This document shows positions 1 through 13,760 of a DNA stretch of 64,000 nt, piece after piece (positions within the stretch are counted from its first letter, which is position 1; each line of letters starts with the position of its first letter). The stretch lies in contig CM059567.1 of NCBI GenBank assembly GCA_030386875.1, forward strand, positions 86,731,130 to 86,795,129, written 5' to 3'. The notes below the pieces were generated by a model. That model was given only the letters and a program-made list of their open reading frames with translations. It had not been told where the DNA came from and made no database searches. The position numbers and the translations under genes were made by a program. This stretch comes from Morinoia aosen. Lineage: Eukaryota > Arthropoda > Malacostraca > Amphipoda > Talitridae.

Positions 1-3000
1 GAACTGAATGAGAGACTGAAGTACTATGCTACAGAATTTGAAGTGAAGATAGAGCGATAGATTCTGATTGCGCTTATGAAAAAGTTCATCGATCGTCTTC
101 GGTGATAATAATCCAAAAATAATAACAATCAATAACAATTTGGTAATTGTATCTAAAAAAAACAAATCGCAGGGCATTATAAAAACTCAACAACTAACTC
201 ACCAAAAGTCTCACAAAGAAAAAGTCAGGACACCTCAAATAAATGAAGTGCATGCAATTTACGTAAGCTCACATTCAGGACCGTCAACAGAGTTATTTAT
301 CCTAAATTTATTCTACAAACACTGAACTTTATGATTTTCAGAGACGTGATTAGCACATTTATTCGCATAAATCGGCCATTCAAATTCACTCTGTTCAAAA
401 AAAATTTCGAGCAAAATCCCATAAAATGAAAAGCATTTATCTTTTCAGGTGGCAGTGCAGACATGAGATCCGAGTAGGCACAAGACCCCGCGTCGCTCTG
501 CCTGCACTCGAGTGCTCTCGTCCTTCCACTCCATCGTGCAGGGAGCTCAAAGGGTGTCAAATCGTGCCAGCTTCCTAAATTTTATGCAAGGTATCATTGA
601 GACCATAAATTTCTCCAACGACTACCGGTTCAATAGAGAAGATGACTGTCATTTCAGATAGAATAATGACAAAGTAGAAATGCCTTCAACAGGAAGTTAA
701 TGTACGTATTTCATACGACAATGGAGCTTATGAAGTAAAGGTTGAAAATTTTCAAAGCAATGGTCTTATGGAGATCGCTTCAAATTTCAATGAACGAAAA
801 TCTCCGAACAAATGAGCATAAAATATTTGCGATTATTCTGCGGGGAAGTCATATTAAGCAGCTATTTGTATATACGACTGAACGTTTCAGGTCCCCCTGG
901 ATGTTGTGTCTCCACAAAGTTTGAGCTTCGTAAATTAATTCTTCATTTAAATTTATTTACCAGGGGACACGTTGTTTCTTTACGGTAGGTTCTTTCATTA
1001 AGCGTAAAATACCACTTCGAACGTAGAATCGCAATCGACCGACCGTATTGAATCATCCATCGAAGGCTGTTTCTTGCTACATTTTTTGAAGCAAAAAAAG
1101 TATGATTTAATTTTGAATCTGCACAAGCGTACTTTGCATTTGTACTTCTTCTATTTATTTGTACCTGAATTACGGATATACCCAATCATTCTTGAAATCA
1201 TGAGCAAAAAACATGTTCAATTGCAAAGCTTGAAAGTTTTCAAACTGAACTTTACTCCTCGGTAACGATAATGGGCGAAAAAGACAAACAATTTCTATCA
1301 AGAAAATTTAACTGGAAAATCACCTTTCAAGATTCTCAACTGTGTGCCGACTGATTAAGAAATTTAAGACTAATGAATCAAAGAGTAGAAAACTCTTTAT
1401 AAGGGTAATGAAAATAAGTCTTGGAACCGAGTCATGAAATCGAAGTTTGCACACTAGAAACTGAGATTTGCGCCATTTATCTTTTCTTGGTGAGTGGGTT
1501 GGCTGTGCAATCATGACCAGATTTGTTAAAACGCTTTCAAACATCGTCCACTAAAGCTTTAGTCCACTAAAGCTTTCCACCCTTCGGTTGTCTGCCTAGC
1601 ATACTTGATGGATTTTCTATTAAAGCCTGAACTTCAAACGACGAATTCATCGATAGTTGAGCATTTCCGCTCCTCTGTTGCTTATTGATTATATAACACA
1701 GGCTAAATGTAAATTGCCTCTTGCATTGATAACTATGCACAAATGATGCACTTGAGTGTATCTAACTTTTAGAAGGATTAGAATTACCAACTTTGACAAA
1801 TTTGGACGGGTTTATCTGAAAGATCGTGGTGGGCGGTTTGTATTTCCAGCTCCAACGGTAAGCGCTAGAAAACTGAGAAATGATCGGCTCCAGCAATATT
1901 TCCTGTCAAACGGAAATTGAATACGGAGCTCGCCTAACAATTTGATCCCACCATGTTACTATGTATGTATACGTTTATAGATTGAACGTTTTTACAGCTT
2001 GAACAGAAACATCTACCTTTTATGCTGCGCAGTTCAGGTGCCGCATGAAAAAAAATAATAATTTTAAAGAATATCAATTTGTTTTTTTGAGTGTAAATTT
2101 ATACTCTTCAAAAATAAAAATAATAGTAACAATAATCAGTGTTTTTGACAAGACAAACTTTTGCCACGCAGGTCGCATGAGCGACGAAGAAGCCATCCCT
2201 CAAAAACGCGACCGGATAGCGTTGCTTGGAGTGCACATATGTTAGAAAACGATTACTTCTCCCATTGAGTTCCCATTTTTGTCCTTTTTGAGTGACGAGT
2301 TCATCAGCAATTGAAAACAATTTTGCTTTTGTTGTATATTAATAAAGAAATATCATAAATCTCTTTAGATTGATAATATTATGTACGGTTATGCACGGTA
2401 TGTGAATGAAAATAGTGTAAACTAAGTTAAGGTAAGGTCTATTTAGTGTTCGTTATTTGCAAATTTGAACTCTAAAATTGGGTCTAATTTGAATCTGTTA
2501 ATGAACTTCAGTTTACTCAGCCGCTGTTAAACGTACGGCCTAAATATTCCAACGTCAGGTTAAATTGAATTTTCTAATTAAGATTCACTGGGCAGGCACA
2601 TGATTCACAGATCAGGGTTAGGCAAAGCGTTTTACTTCTGTCTTTTGCTTTAGAAATACTGTTTTGAAAGCCCATGTGATGATGAGTTTTGATCGATCAG
2701 GAAAGAATTCTTTGCGAATGAACAAGAACATTACATTGAAAATGAAAATTTTTAATTCTGATGCACGGAAGTTGAGAGAAAATTTGGTCCTAGAATGAAG
2801 ATCTCTAAAACGGGTTCAAGGAAAAAAGGAAATGGAAACGATTTGGCAATTGCCAATCAAACTTTAGAATAAATCATGCTGAAATATGTACTATAGAGCA
2901 GTAAAGCGATGAACGTTGCTCTATGTTATTTTTTCATGCAAATAAAGTTGCGCCATCGAAAAAAAGCAATTGAATTTTTCAGTTGTATACAATTTACGAA

Positions 3001-3700
3001 TTTATATTTTGATATTACCCATTTTTGTGTAGATATTCCCCCGTTAGCAAGGATCTTAAATGAGGTCAAGCCACAAGGACGTACATTTGACGGCCAGTTA
3101 TTGATAAGTTGTATTAAAATGAGTTCATTTTACAGCAAATATTTTAGTTACTGATTTAAATAAAACCACTGCATTTTACCCTACAGAATAACACGCTGCG
3201 CTACCTAGGCAGTAATTTGATGGTCAAAAATGTCATATTTAGACATCTTAATTCCATTTCATTTTAGGCCTTATTAATAGACCAATAATTTTACGATTCA
3301 AAACTCAATCGCTGAATTTTTACATTTAGGAATTGGGATTTCCAACTTTATAGAAAAAATTCTAACAGCCCCGAGTATGGCTGGGGGGTCACCGCGGCTT
3401 TGTAAGAAGACTGTATTGTCAAGACATAACTGTAATCGACGATTAGACAAATGCCATGTCTGCTGCTAAAATACTATTTATGGCAGGGACATCAGACATT
3501 CAAGTGTCCCTGTTACTCGGCAATGAATGCTTTATAAGACAAGTTATGAAAAATCGGTGATCGAAGTTGCGGCTACAGACTCGCTCTATATTCAGATCGT
3601 ATCAGCTATGCCTTCGTAGCAAAACGCAGTCCTGTCCTAGGCTTTTAAAATCAATACTTGAATCGTGTTTGCACTGTCACACTTGTGCCACTTGCAGTAC
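1..3700. other. Anonymous AT-rich DNA, no gene seen
   Basis: No open frame here resembles a known protein; the longest are about 60-90 codons, as expected by chance. The only local structure I noted is a 16-bp direct repeat side by side at 1546-1577 (GTCCACTAAAGCTTT twice). It may be an intron or intergenic DNA. Confidence 0.6.
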
Positions 3701-3739
3701 CTTCCTCTCAGTTAACGCTCGTTTCTCGAAGTTAAAGTG

Positions 3740-4452
3740 TGCGCACAGGTGCAGCGTCCTCCTATCATAGAGTGCCTCGTCAGTTGAAGGTTTTATCTCG
3801 CAATGTTTCTGCAGTTCGCGTGACCTTTCGTGTTCAAAGCGTCCTCTCATGTGCCGCTAACTCCCGCACTCAAAGCATTTTCCTCACAGCGGAAGTTTTC
3901 TACTCGTAGACAAAGTTTCCACCTGGAAAGAACAGTGTTCTTTTAGTTGTTTCCTATTTCTAGTTGCATTTTTTATTACTCCAGGTGTAGTTGCAGTGTT
4001 CTTTTGCAAGCTGTATTTGCATTATTCAATTCTAGCAACAGTAACATATTTACAGTCGTAGTTACGTTTTTTTAATATCTGTTCGCTCAAAACGTTCTTC
4101 TATACTTTCCAAAACAGTGTGCCTTTTTTCTTTCCCTCGCCCTCCATCCACTTAGCAATGGGCGGGCGTACGGGGGCAACTTTTTACCACTAGCTGCTCC
4201 ATCGCTCTCGGCCGAGCTCGATCGGCTTCTCTGGTAAGCCGCGAGAGCGCCGTGCATAGCCGCCAGGTTCGCGCCGGCGGAGTTCGTGTCCAGTGCGCGC
4301 CTCGTGCTCCAGCGCCAGGCTCTGCTCTGATTTGCGCCGTTAGGCTGATGAAATTCGATGAAGGGGACCACAGACCCGACTCATATGCCGCCAGAGGCAG
4401 GAGCTGCTCAGCCGGTCGTGAGGGTTCGACGCATCTAATGTAAACGCTACGT
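3740..4452 (+). promoter_or_regulatory. CpG-rich patch ending in a splice donor: possible promoter and non-coding first exon
   Basis: Against AT-rich flanks this stretch becomes rich in G, C and CpG, most strongly at 4130-4440. It ends with a consensus donor, CGT then GTAAGT, with the intron GT at 4453-4454. Downstream the DNA is AT-rich again, as in an intron. TCAGT, an initiator-like motif, occurs at about 3779-3783, but I see no convincing TATA box. No long reading frame spans it, so if transcribed it would be a 5' UTR exon or a non-coding RNA. This is inferred from base composition and one splice signal; no family is recognised. Confidence 0.35.
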
Positions 4453-7400
4453 GTAAGTCAACGTGGACGCGTAATTAAGTTTGATTATGAACTCTTACTT
4501 CAGCTTTGTTAATTGCAGTCAGTTGGCCAAGTTCGAGCCTCCCACATAAACCCTTTCAAGACAAAAAAGGAATCCCGAATTGACTTGTGAAGTTCTTGTC
4601 CACTCAACAACAAACTCGCTTCCTAAATGCACCGGTTATAATTTTGATTAGTTGATGTTTTCAACAGCTTGGTTGCGTATGTAGTAACCATTAAATTTTT
4701 CATTCATTCAAATTTTTATGGTCTAAATGCTAGAAAGTGTGGGTGAAGCGACTGAAGGCTTGCGTTGGATAAAAGAGACGAAAACGTAGTTTTTATTATT
4801 ATCCACAGAAATAAGCAATATATCAAACTTCTGAAATCGTAATCCTCAAAAATAATTTTACGCCAGTCGGACAGACACACTGGTCTCTTTTGTTTTATGA
4901 CAGTTTTTTTACGGTGTTAAAACGCCATATACTCGAACTTTGCATTCGGTAATGTCTTTCTTGATAACGTATCAGATAAATTAGGAATAAAATTCCAGCA
5001 GCTCAGAAATTTACGAATGCTTATGGAAGAATTTTTGTACATGAAGATTTGTAAGATATCGGATCGAATTGTATCGCTAGAAAATATTAATCCAAATAAT
5101 ACCAAGTCAGAAATTGTCTGTCAGCACTGTAAATTTGATTGGTTTAAAGTCTTAACAAGTCTTCTGCAAAGTAATTCATTTTGAACTGAGAAATCTTATG
5201 TGTAATTTATCACTCGAAACTCTTCGTATTTGTCCATCCTATTTTGAGAACAGTCAATTTATAACAGAAATGTTGCATCGTGTAACGCGAGTTTTAAAGT
5301 TCGAATTTCCAGCGAGTATTCAATGCTAAGCTTGCGTCGCTACATTCACTAATGATAGTAATTTTGCAAATGAAAATTGGAAATTTGTTAGTCGTATTTC
5401 ATTTCATCTGAAGGCTTGATAAAAACTGCATGACTGTAGAAAATTCATTTAAAAAATATTTTCCCAGATTATAAAATCTTCACGTGACGAGGAGTATGTA
5501 CGTACATCTTACAGTGCATGGCCCTTGCACATCTTCCGTCTTCTCTTCACTAACTATTCATTCTCTGAAATGAGACTCTCTCGAGAAACATACAGGGACC
5601 GGTATGTAAAAGTGCAAAATTTCTTACACTGTGGAGCTAACCCACTTTTAATATGTCGTTCCAGTTGAGAGAGAATAACAAATGACATGGGCACATAAAT
5701 ATAAAAAATATATTTTCAATGATTCACGAAAATTCTACCTGCATTTAGTAGTAAGCTCAATTTAAGGCGTAAAAAACTTTGTTTACCAATCAGTTTCATA
5801 TACATACTCCCCGTAGTAACACCACGTAATGTTTAATTAATTAGCCCTTTTAACTCGTATAACTGCGCCACTCTTGTCTACTCATGACGGTAACGGCCAG
5901 CTTGCACGACTAGCATTTGACTTATTTTTGCCGGCCGGGCCGCCCCTCCTTCCAATTCACTGGTATTCATATGCGCAGTTCTTCAAAATTCTATAAATTA
6001 AATAATAATACATAATTTATAAAATATAAGCTAACTTGCAGTAGATGCGGCTCTCTAAATTAATGCGTTTAACCGGAGTGGCTCTCTAGCAAAAATAAGT
6101 GAATAACGCTGTTCTAATGAATCCTCCTTGGCGTCAATGTCTACTCCAATACGGGCATTTCTGAGCCGCTGCAGCCAAACGCCGGCGCTGCAAGCGACTT
6201 AATTAACTGACGCGCATTAATGGTGACAGTAATTACTTACATGGATGTCATGGTAACATTTGCACCTACGAGTGTTTTTTTTCTATACTAAGCCCTGCTT
6301 TACGTTCAGCTATCTGAATTACAAATAGGAGAATCAACCTTAATATTCATACTACACTACTTTCTGTGAACTATCAATCGCATAATTTTTCAGCATATAT
6401 CCTATGAAAAATTTCGTGATACTCGCATAAGTTGCTAATGAATTCTACAAAATACTGACAATAATTATTCAAATATTCGACTGAAAAAAGTTGACTGCAC
6501 ATTTTCATTTACGAATAACATCGGACTGTCGAGAATGATTCCTAGGCTTATAAAGTTGTCAGAAAACTCAGTAGCACAAAATTTTATTTGGTTAAACTTG
6601 AACTATTTTTCTCTTTGAAAACGGTATTTAAATTTACAAGTTTTGCATGTTCTTTTCATATCAAGTATTAAAATCCATGCAAATAAACAATAAAAATTAT
6701 TTTCCCCCTAAAAACTTATGAACACCGTCGGGTTAGAAATCAGGATAAGTGTTGATTTTCTGTTTTTATATGCATCTTATAGAGGATTTTATTGCGCTTC
6801 AATTGGTACTTTCCGCTTACGTCTACTCCGAATGGTACGCCTACCAGAGGGGGGAAAGCAATGTGGCGTGACCTTGAACCCTCCCTCCCTCATTATTAGG
6901 GGTCAATTGAGCGTGTTTCTCTGCGGCAATGGCAATAAAGTTTGTTCATGGGCTACTCAAAGTGCTTTCATTATTCAAACGGAACATTCTAATGCTGAAT
7001 AAATATAATTTTATAGTTTTTGACAATTTCAGAATTTAGCTGTTCTGCCGTATCTATGATACCGCAGCTTTCATTCATAGCTCGATGACAGCTGCTGTAT
7101 CATAGCTACGGCTATGGCGAGCACACCAATCCAAAGGGCTTAAAAAGAGATATAAAATAGAAGAGTTGACTTGAAAAAAACACGTATTTTGGTCGAAAAA
7201 AATTCAAATAAGTGGTTGTTTTGAAGAATTATACGTATTGTCTTTTGATGTAGATTTTTTCCCAGAGTTCCAGAGCTACAGCAATGTAACTTATATCAAT
7301 CAAAAAGGCTTGAAAAGAGATAAAAGTTCAAAAAGAGATACAAAGTTAGTTCAAAAGATAAAAAGAAAAACAATTTTTTTTGGTAAAAAAACACATTTTT

Positions 7401-9000
7401 ATGGAAACTTAATAATTGGTTTCTCAAATGTATCTTCTTCCACAATTTTAGAGCTACAAGAATGATTCATATACTATTCGATGGGGCTTAGCAAGGTGTA
7501 TCCACACGCAATAACATTTTTTGATACATCTATTATTTCGAAAATTACACGCAGTATCAATCCATGTAAAAAATGAAAATGAAAAAATGGTCACATTTTT
7601 TTGTAAAAAGTTCCCAAAATCCACAAAAAGAAGTGATCGAAATTCCTTATTGCGTGTGGTTATATAGACATATGAGCAATCTAAAAACGAAGTACTGGTT
7701 CTGTAACTTCAAAATTGTAGAAGAAGATTGATTTTTAAAAAATACCCTATTTTATCGTATTTTTCGAAAATAAAAAAAAATCCAGTGCCGATACAAAAAA
7801 TTTTGCACAGGTAACAAATGATCTTTGCATCATTTCGCACCTACTGTGACAATTTCAGACAAATCCATCCGTAAATAACAGACTTTTTTCCTACCCAGAC
7901 GGTATCCTTAAATGCAGTTAAGTGGTGTTTGAAATATCTTCAACTAAGTAAAATCATGAACCAAACACATGTTCAACCGAACACTTAATCTTGTTTTCTG
8001 AGTCCCTAAAAGCTTCTTGAAGTTTCTTTCTTTTATGTTCAGGACTTGGTGTTTATCCTCCTCAAACTCCGGACTAATGAGAACGGGCTTGGTTTTTTAC
8101 CTCTGGCTGCAGCTCATGAAGGAAGTTTGACCAAAAGTCCTAAACATTCAAAAAATCACGACCTTTTCTAATTTTGAGACTACATTTGCAGCATCCGGCA
8201 CAACTTTGGCACAAAAACAAGTCTCGACGAAAATTATCAAGTCAGAAGCTAAAATTTGAGTTTCTGTGTCAGCTAAACCAAAGATCTTAACTTTGTTTCT
8301 TCTGGAAACGAAGGCACACACCACAGGATTTCCACCGAAGAAAGTTATTTCCTAGTTTTAGCTTCTTTGCGAATGGTAAATACATCAAAAGCTCTCTTTT
8401 TAATGAAGAGAGCGTGCTAAATAATGGTGTACTTTATGTTTGTGTTTCGCCAAGAAAAATGATAGGATGAGCTTCCTAAGCGTTTACTTAAAAATTAGAA
8501 AATTTCATTTCGAAGGATACGTGCAAGTCTTAGTGCATTAATTTTACATTTTAATCAGCGAGTTGCTCTTTATTCTCTATGCAGATGTTCGCTGCTAAAC
8601 ATGTTTGTATCTCGACGATGCATTTTATAATTCTAGCTAATTCTTGGCAGTAGAATATTTTTGAAAAGTTTTTTCTAACTTTTCCTATGTCTTTATCAAA
8701 TCATAGAGAATCATGTCTTTTTGTTTTTAATTATGGTTTTTGTTTTTACTTGAAAGTAGTATGATTTAACTCAGAAAATTTTTCAGAAAAACTCCTAAAC
8801 ACCCCAAATTTTCACTGATTTTTTACTCTGTTATTGAGAAGATCAACCTACTATTCATGGTCGTAAATAGCTGCGCCTACAGCATTCAGAGTTAGGACAT
8901 CGTCTATACCAGGTGGTGAGTACATTAATTATTTTTTGTATCTTCCCTCACTTGCACGAGCTGGCGACAGCCATGTCATACCAAAGGCCATGAAGCATCT
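4453..9000. other. AT-rich DNA without recognisable genes
   Basis: Nothing protein-like was recognised. The part at 5860-6260 is less AT-rich and has several TAATTA/TTAATTAA-type and TGACAG motifs, which resemble homeodomain and TALE-factor sites, but such motifs are common by chance in AT-rich DNA. A small inverted repeat lies at 7496-7668 and is listed separately. Confidence 0.55.
7496..7670. repeat. Small inverted-repeat element, MITE-like
   Basis: A 13-bp motif, CCACACGCAATAA, at about 7502-7514 reappears in reverse complement (TTATTGCGTGTGG) at about 7648-7660, with weaker symmetry outside it. The interior is A/T-rich and non-coding. Size and structure fit a short non-autonomous DNA transposon, but I cannot define target-site duplications. 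Confidence 0.35.
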
Positions 9001-9343
9001 TGTCAGGAGAAGAGTTTCGAAAAAGTGCTCTTCGTTTTCGTGGAGAAGTTTAGGGTGAGAGAGGACCTGAGGGTTAAGCCCGTATGAGACGGTGGCAAGA
9101 AGTGGCACTCATGGGTGCGAGAGATGCGCTCTCTTCTCCGAAGTCATGGCGGCCGCCGTCACCAACACACTGCAATGTTATTACACGAGACGGTGTTGGC
9201 CGGCCACAGACATGGCGCGCAGTAGCGCACGGAAATCAGAAGCTGGATTTGTTTTCATTATTTTATTCACCAATACATGTCTTTCAAGTCATGTTCATTT
9301 TCGACGGGTAATTCACAGAAATTCAAAATTAAAACATGGTTAG
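9000..9343 (+). other. GC-richer patch with a short frame in a good start context; unassigned
   Basis: The stretch from 9020 to 9235 is richer in GC than its surroundings. It contains ATG at 9146 in the context GTCATGGCGGCCGCC, opening a frame of about 66 codons to 9343. The frame's C-terminal half runs into AT-rich DNA and reads as random sequence. I recognise no domain. It could be a small exon or chance. Confidence 0.2.
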
Positions 9344-10390
9344 TTAAATGCATTGATATTATTTTAGGGGTTCTGATACCAGCAAAATATATATACCATT
9401 TAGAAAAGAATTATGAAATTAATATGGCTCAATATCTACGTCATCTATATATGATTAACAGCTAGTGTGGAATGCGTGGCGCCCGTGAATGCAACAACGC
9501 TTGATTGCAATTGAAGGTTTTTTTTGCACGGTGGAATGCAGATTGATTGTCGTAAATATGAAAAACATCCAATAATGGTAATACTGAGGCACTTGTACAC
9601 ACAATTGCAGCATGTGCATTGGTACAGGTAACTCTAATTTTAAGAGCAGGTACCATCTTTAATAATACTGCATCGTACATTAAAATAGCTCTGATGTAAG
9701 TGAAGAAATGACTATCACCACATTTTATATACTTAGTTCGATTATTTAATGCTTGGTTTAGTCATCAGGCTGACATACAAACTTTAACACTGTACTGATT
9801 GTATTTTGAACAATAATAAATTTGAGTATTAGAGAAACGAATTGAAAATTTGTACATAGCGGTACAGTATAAATTTACACTAGAACACTTACTCTCCTGA
9901 AAAAGTACAAATAGCGTATACATGCTAGTTTCCGTCATTTTTTACTTCTGCATAATGTAACTGCGATTTCGAACTTCCGAAAAAAAATCATAATAGTAAT
10001 TTTTATGCAGTAAACAAGAGAAGTAATAATACATGTGGAAGAACTAATTTGTTACCTACATTGGGCTGCGAATGAAGTATTTCATACAATGACGAAGAAG
10101 AGGCGCAATGAATGTCACCTTCGTCTAAGAATGGGAATACTATTGGAAATGGGAATCGCAATTTGGGAATACCATTTCATCAGTTCCTGTACCTGATTTC
10201 TGGGAATCTTTTAAGTTTTGTTTTCCTGCCTGAACTGCGACTGAAGTGTATTTATTTATTTACTCTGGAGTTAATTCAATCTCTGGCTTCATTTCTTCAA
10301 AAATGTTGTTTAGTGCTATTTTTCGTAGAGATCTATCTCTATACTCGCTACTTATCTCTCTACATAAACATGGGTGTGTTCTGAGAATTT
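9344..10390. other. AT-rich DNA, nothing recognised
   Basis: No coding, RNA or repeat feature was found between the GC patch at 9.1 kb and the promoter-like sequence at 10.39 kb. Confidence 0.5.
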
Positions 10391-10391
10391 C

Positions 10392-10563
10392 TATAAATAA
10401 TGTGGTCGACCGCCCGCACCAGTCAGCCAGCGGCGGAGGTGAAGGGAGAGAACAACTTATCGCAGACATCCTTCTCATACGAAGCCTGGCTAGCTACTGA
10501 GACAGCGTCGGCGTGCATGTTCGCCGTATCGTGCAGGGAGCGATCACGAATTTCCACACTCGT
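10392..10563 (+). promoter_or_regulatory. Candidate core promoter plus first exon ending in a GTAAGT donor
   Basis: A TATA box (TATAAATA, 10392-10399) lies about 30 bases upstream of an initiator-like CAGTCAG at about 10420-10426. The DNA turns CpG-rich there. At 10564 a consensus donor follows (CTCGT, then GTAAGT), giving a possible first exon of about 143 nt. An ATG at 10519 opens a frame that runs into the donor without a stop, about 15 codons. The layout is that of an arthropod RNA polymerase II promoter with a short first exon. The product is unknown because no downstream exon can be recognised in the window. Confidence 0.4.
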
Positions 10564-13480
10564 GTAAGTTCGAACACGGCCACAGAGAGCAGAGTTGCGA
10601 CAGAAAGAGAGGAAATGGGAGGAGCTAGCGATGCTACGCGCAAATGTTCACACTCCTTGCGACCGTCTCATATGGGCTTTAGGACCTGAAGCAAACAACG
10701 ATAGCTTCTCACGGCTGGTGCGGTCAGAGCGTTGCGAGCGCTCTAGAATGGTCTCAATCAATGCTCTTGATTTGATTCCTTGGGCGAAATTTGATCGAAA
10801 TTTTATTTGAGGGGCTCCAGAAACATGGATGAATTGACTAGAACTCACAAAAGACAAATGGGCTGAATTTTCAAGGGAATATCCTGCACTCTCCTAGAGA
10901 GGGATATTTTTAGCGGTCAGTAGCACATATTTGTACCATATTATTGATAACCGAACGAACTCAGAGCCAAGCGAACCATGTTTCTTCTTTTGAGTCACTG
11001 CATGTTCTTTTTTCTTCACTTGTATCTTTCTCGAATTAAACGGGTAATATTTCATCTCTTTCATATGAGTTTTATTTACGGAAAATTTCATCGAGTATGG
11101 TTTTTTTGAATCTAAAAGAAGCTCAAATCTTACGTTTATTATATGTACGCACGGTTGTTTAGACTCTATTCAATTACGAGAATACGATACTTGAACAATT
11201 TAGCTACGGTATAAAAATAACATTAGCGGTTCATCAAGGCCAGCTCCATAACATCGAATACGTATTATTTTTGTTCTCGGGATAAACGTTAAAGACAAGT
11301 CCGAAACGTGGGCCTCATAGAGCATATCTGAGCTGATTACGACATTAATTTCAACCAAGTAAAACCGACCTCAGCCTCGTTTGGAGCATGCTTGGAGCAC
11401 TTACATATATCGCCGCTAGGGATGGCCGTGTCAGAAGCAAAAAATTTTCAAGGGGTGCGAATAATTGCACTCGTATCGTTCGAGTCAAACGGTAACAGCC
11501 CACAAAAGGCAGCGTGATGCATTTATAGACTCACATCCCTCATAAACTGTCATCATACGTTACACTCTTTCATGTCCCAAATTTTCACTATTATAAAGTT
11601 TCACTCTTCATCATTCTCTACGAGAACATACATACTATTTCTTTTAGAAATGTTTCCACCTAAGAATTAAAGTAAAAATACTGATTGATGCATTTCACGT
11701 AATCAGCACTATCCTGGAAGCCCAAATAGTCTCACAAAAAAAAGTTTCAAGAGACATTTTTTAAGTCCTAATTTTTGCTCTACGCTAACGCAAGCTTTGC
11801 CCATCCTATTATTATTCTACTTTTAAAACAGCATGGTCAAAAATTAAAAGAATAATTCTTCGTTTTTAACATTTACGTTTGAAAATGTATACAAGTATTT
11901 ATCAGACTTGATTTCTCGTCAGCAACTGACATGTCTCCTGCTGTGTACGTTATTATTTCAGATCGACCAGTGAAATCTCGCTAATTGAACACATCACTTG
12001 CATTTTCAATGTTATTCTAGTACTATTTCTTCCCAAGAAGGAAAGACATCAGAATGCCAAGTCAGACAGAGATCGGAGTCATAGTAATTAATAAAACAGT
12101 TATTCATCGTTCGTTGCCTATCTTTTATGCGCACTCACCATTTTGTTGCTGGTGGACTCCGCGAGGAATTAAAAAGTTTATCTGCGGCGAAAGTCCGTGC
12201 GTGACTTTCTGCACACATTGTTAACAGCACGAGCGACTATTTCTAAGTCGTAAAAGTTTATGATGAAATCCGGGCGTAAAGCTCCAGTGTTTCATGAGTT
12301 TTACAAAAATTACATTAACTAACTGCATATAAACATGATTTTGGACAGTATTTCAAATTTTTCACTCGAGGGAGGGAACAAATTTTGCCCAATCAAGTTA
12401 TTAAAAAAGATTTCGTCAATCAATTTTTAAATACAAACTGAAAAACAACCTTCTATAAATGAATTGTTTGCCGCTTCTGGAATTGTTCCATATTATTTCA
12501 ATTTTTTTTGCGCGTACCAATATTAATAGAATGGTCGATTACGAGCGCATTTGATATTTAACTACCTTCTCAGTCTCAAAATATAGACAACGATTCTTTA
12601 TATAACTGCGGCTAACAGAGCATTAATCCTGAAATTCAAAAATTAGTAGGAATGATTAATTATTCATGAAATTCAGGAAGTAGTACTGTAAGAAGGATTC
12701 AGAATCTATACCCAGATGTGTCAATTTAAATAGCTTTGAGAAACAAACTACTGATATATCGCTTGTGGTAGATAAATTGTTTCAATTGTTTAAGCAGTGC
12801 AGCAAATCTCATATATGTACTTCACGTTTGACGCGCATATTATGTGTGTTGTTTGTGTCGATTCTCTATTATGTCCCTCCTAAAACACCATGTGCCGCGC
12901 TTGTAGCATAACCTAATTTTCTATGTTTTCAGCAATCGCATTTCATCGCAATTTTTCTTTAATTCGATGGTGAACCGGCAATGACATAACAACACTCGTG
13001 TTACCTTTCAAAACATGCAGTCTCATTCGTGACGAGTACACGGACGGGAAATGCAGTTTGACCGTGTCATACTGTCGACTGCTGCAGGAATCGTTCTACC
13101 GTCGAGAAGGGTAACATTTTGACCGCAACGTAACCACCGGTGGCCACGGAGGGATTTTCATAACGCTGCTAAGCGACCAGCAGTCACAAACTCCTTTTTA
13201 TGAATGATTTATCAAAGCTAAATGAAGGCACGACCCAGATAATTTTGCTACCTTAGAAATTGCTCGCTACACCTAACTTCAAATTTGAGTATAACGATGA
13301 ACTTCAATTTTACCAATTGTTAAAGGCTGACAGCCAATTGCAACGGACGTCATGTTGATAGAGTGGAAAGATGTTTAGTCCATCCTTCTTTGAGGAAAAC
13401 AAGGTCAGATTTTAGCGTTTTGAAGTCTGTGAATGACATGGATCTTCGGATTATTGGGGGACAACTCTTCAAAAATCAAG
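10564..13480. other. AT-rich DNA, nothing recognised
   Basis: If the donor at 10564 is real, this would be intron. No exon, RNA gene or repeat can be supported. GC rises modestly around 13030-13200, without any readable frame. Confidence 0.5.
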
Positions 13481-13509
13481 CTCAATTCATCTGAACCACT
13501 CCTTGAGCA

Positions 13510-13760
13510 AGTCGAAGTCCCATCTGTCTCTAAATCTACGCGGTGCAGATCACTCAGAGATATGAGGGGAAACATTTTCTTATGAAAAACCATCTCTCTT
13601 GGTGCCACCACAGAAGGTGTACGGTTGGAATGGGCTGAAATGTTCTTGAAGACTGACATGAAGCGCGTGATGCTCTCAGATGAGGATACGAAAGCAACTC
13701 TGGACGGGCCTGACGGCCGGGGAGAGGTTGGGTCAGAAATTATCTTGAACACCATTATCG
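13510..13760 (+). pseudogene. Tc1-like transposase fragment (middle part), broken
   Basis: Reading the plus strand, the conceptual protein contains a 'RLEWAEMF' segment, then 'RVMLSDEDTKATLDGPDG'. This resembles the family pattern in which an RLE(W/F)A block precedes a 'V.FSDEKKFNLDGPDG' block holding the first catalytic Asp of the DDE domain. Upstream and downstream the frame is broken, and the sequence then loses similarity near 13760. I infer an old Tc1/Tc3-type element. The longer minus-strand frame over the same DNA (13405-13773) is a shadow. The second fragment at 14.6 kb may be the same copy. Confidence 0.45.

Noticed and set aside
4510-4545. tRNA B-box-like GTTCGAGCCTCC
   Set aside because: No matching A box or cloverleaf could be built around it.
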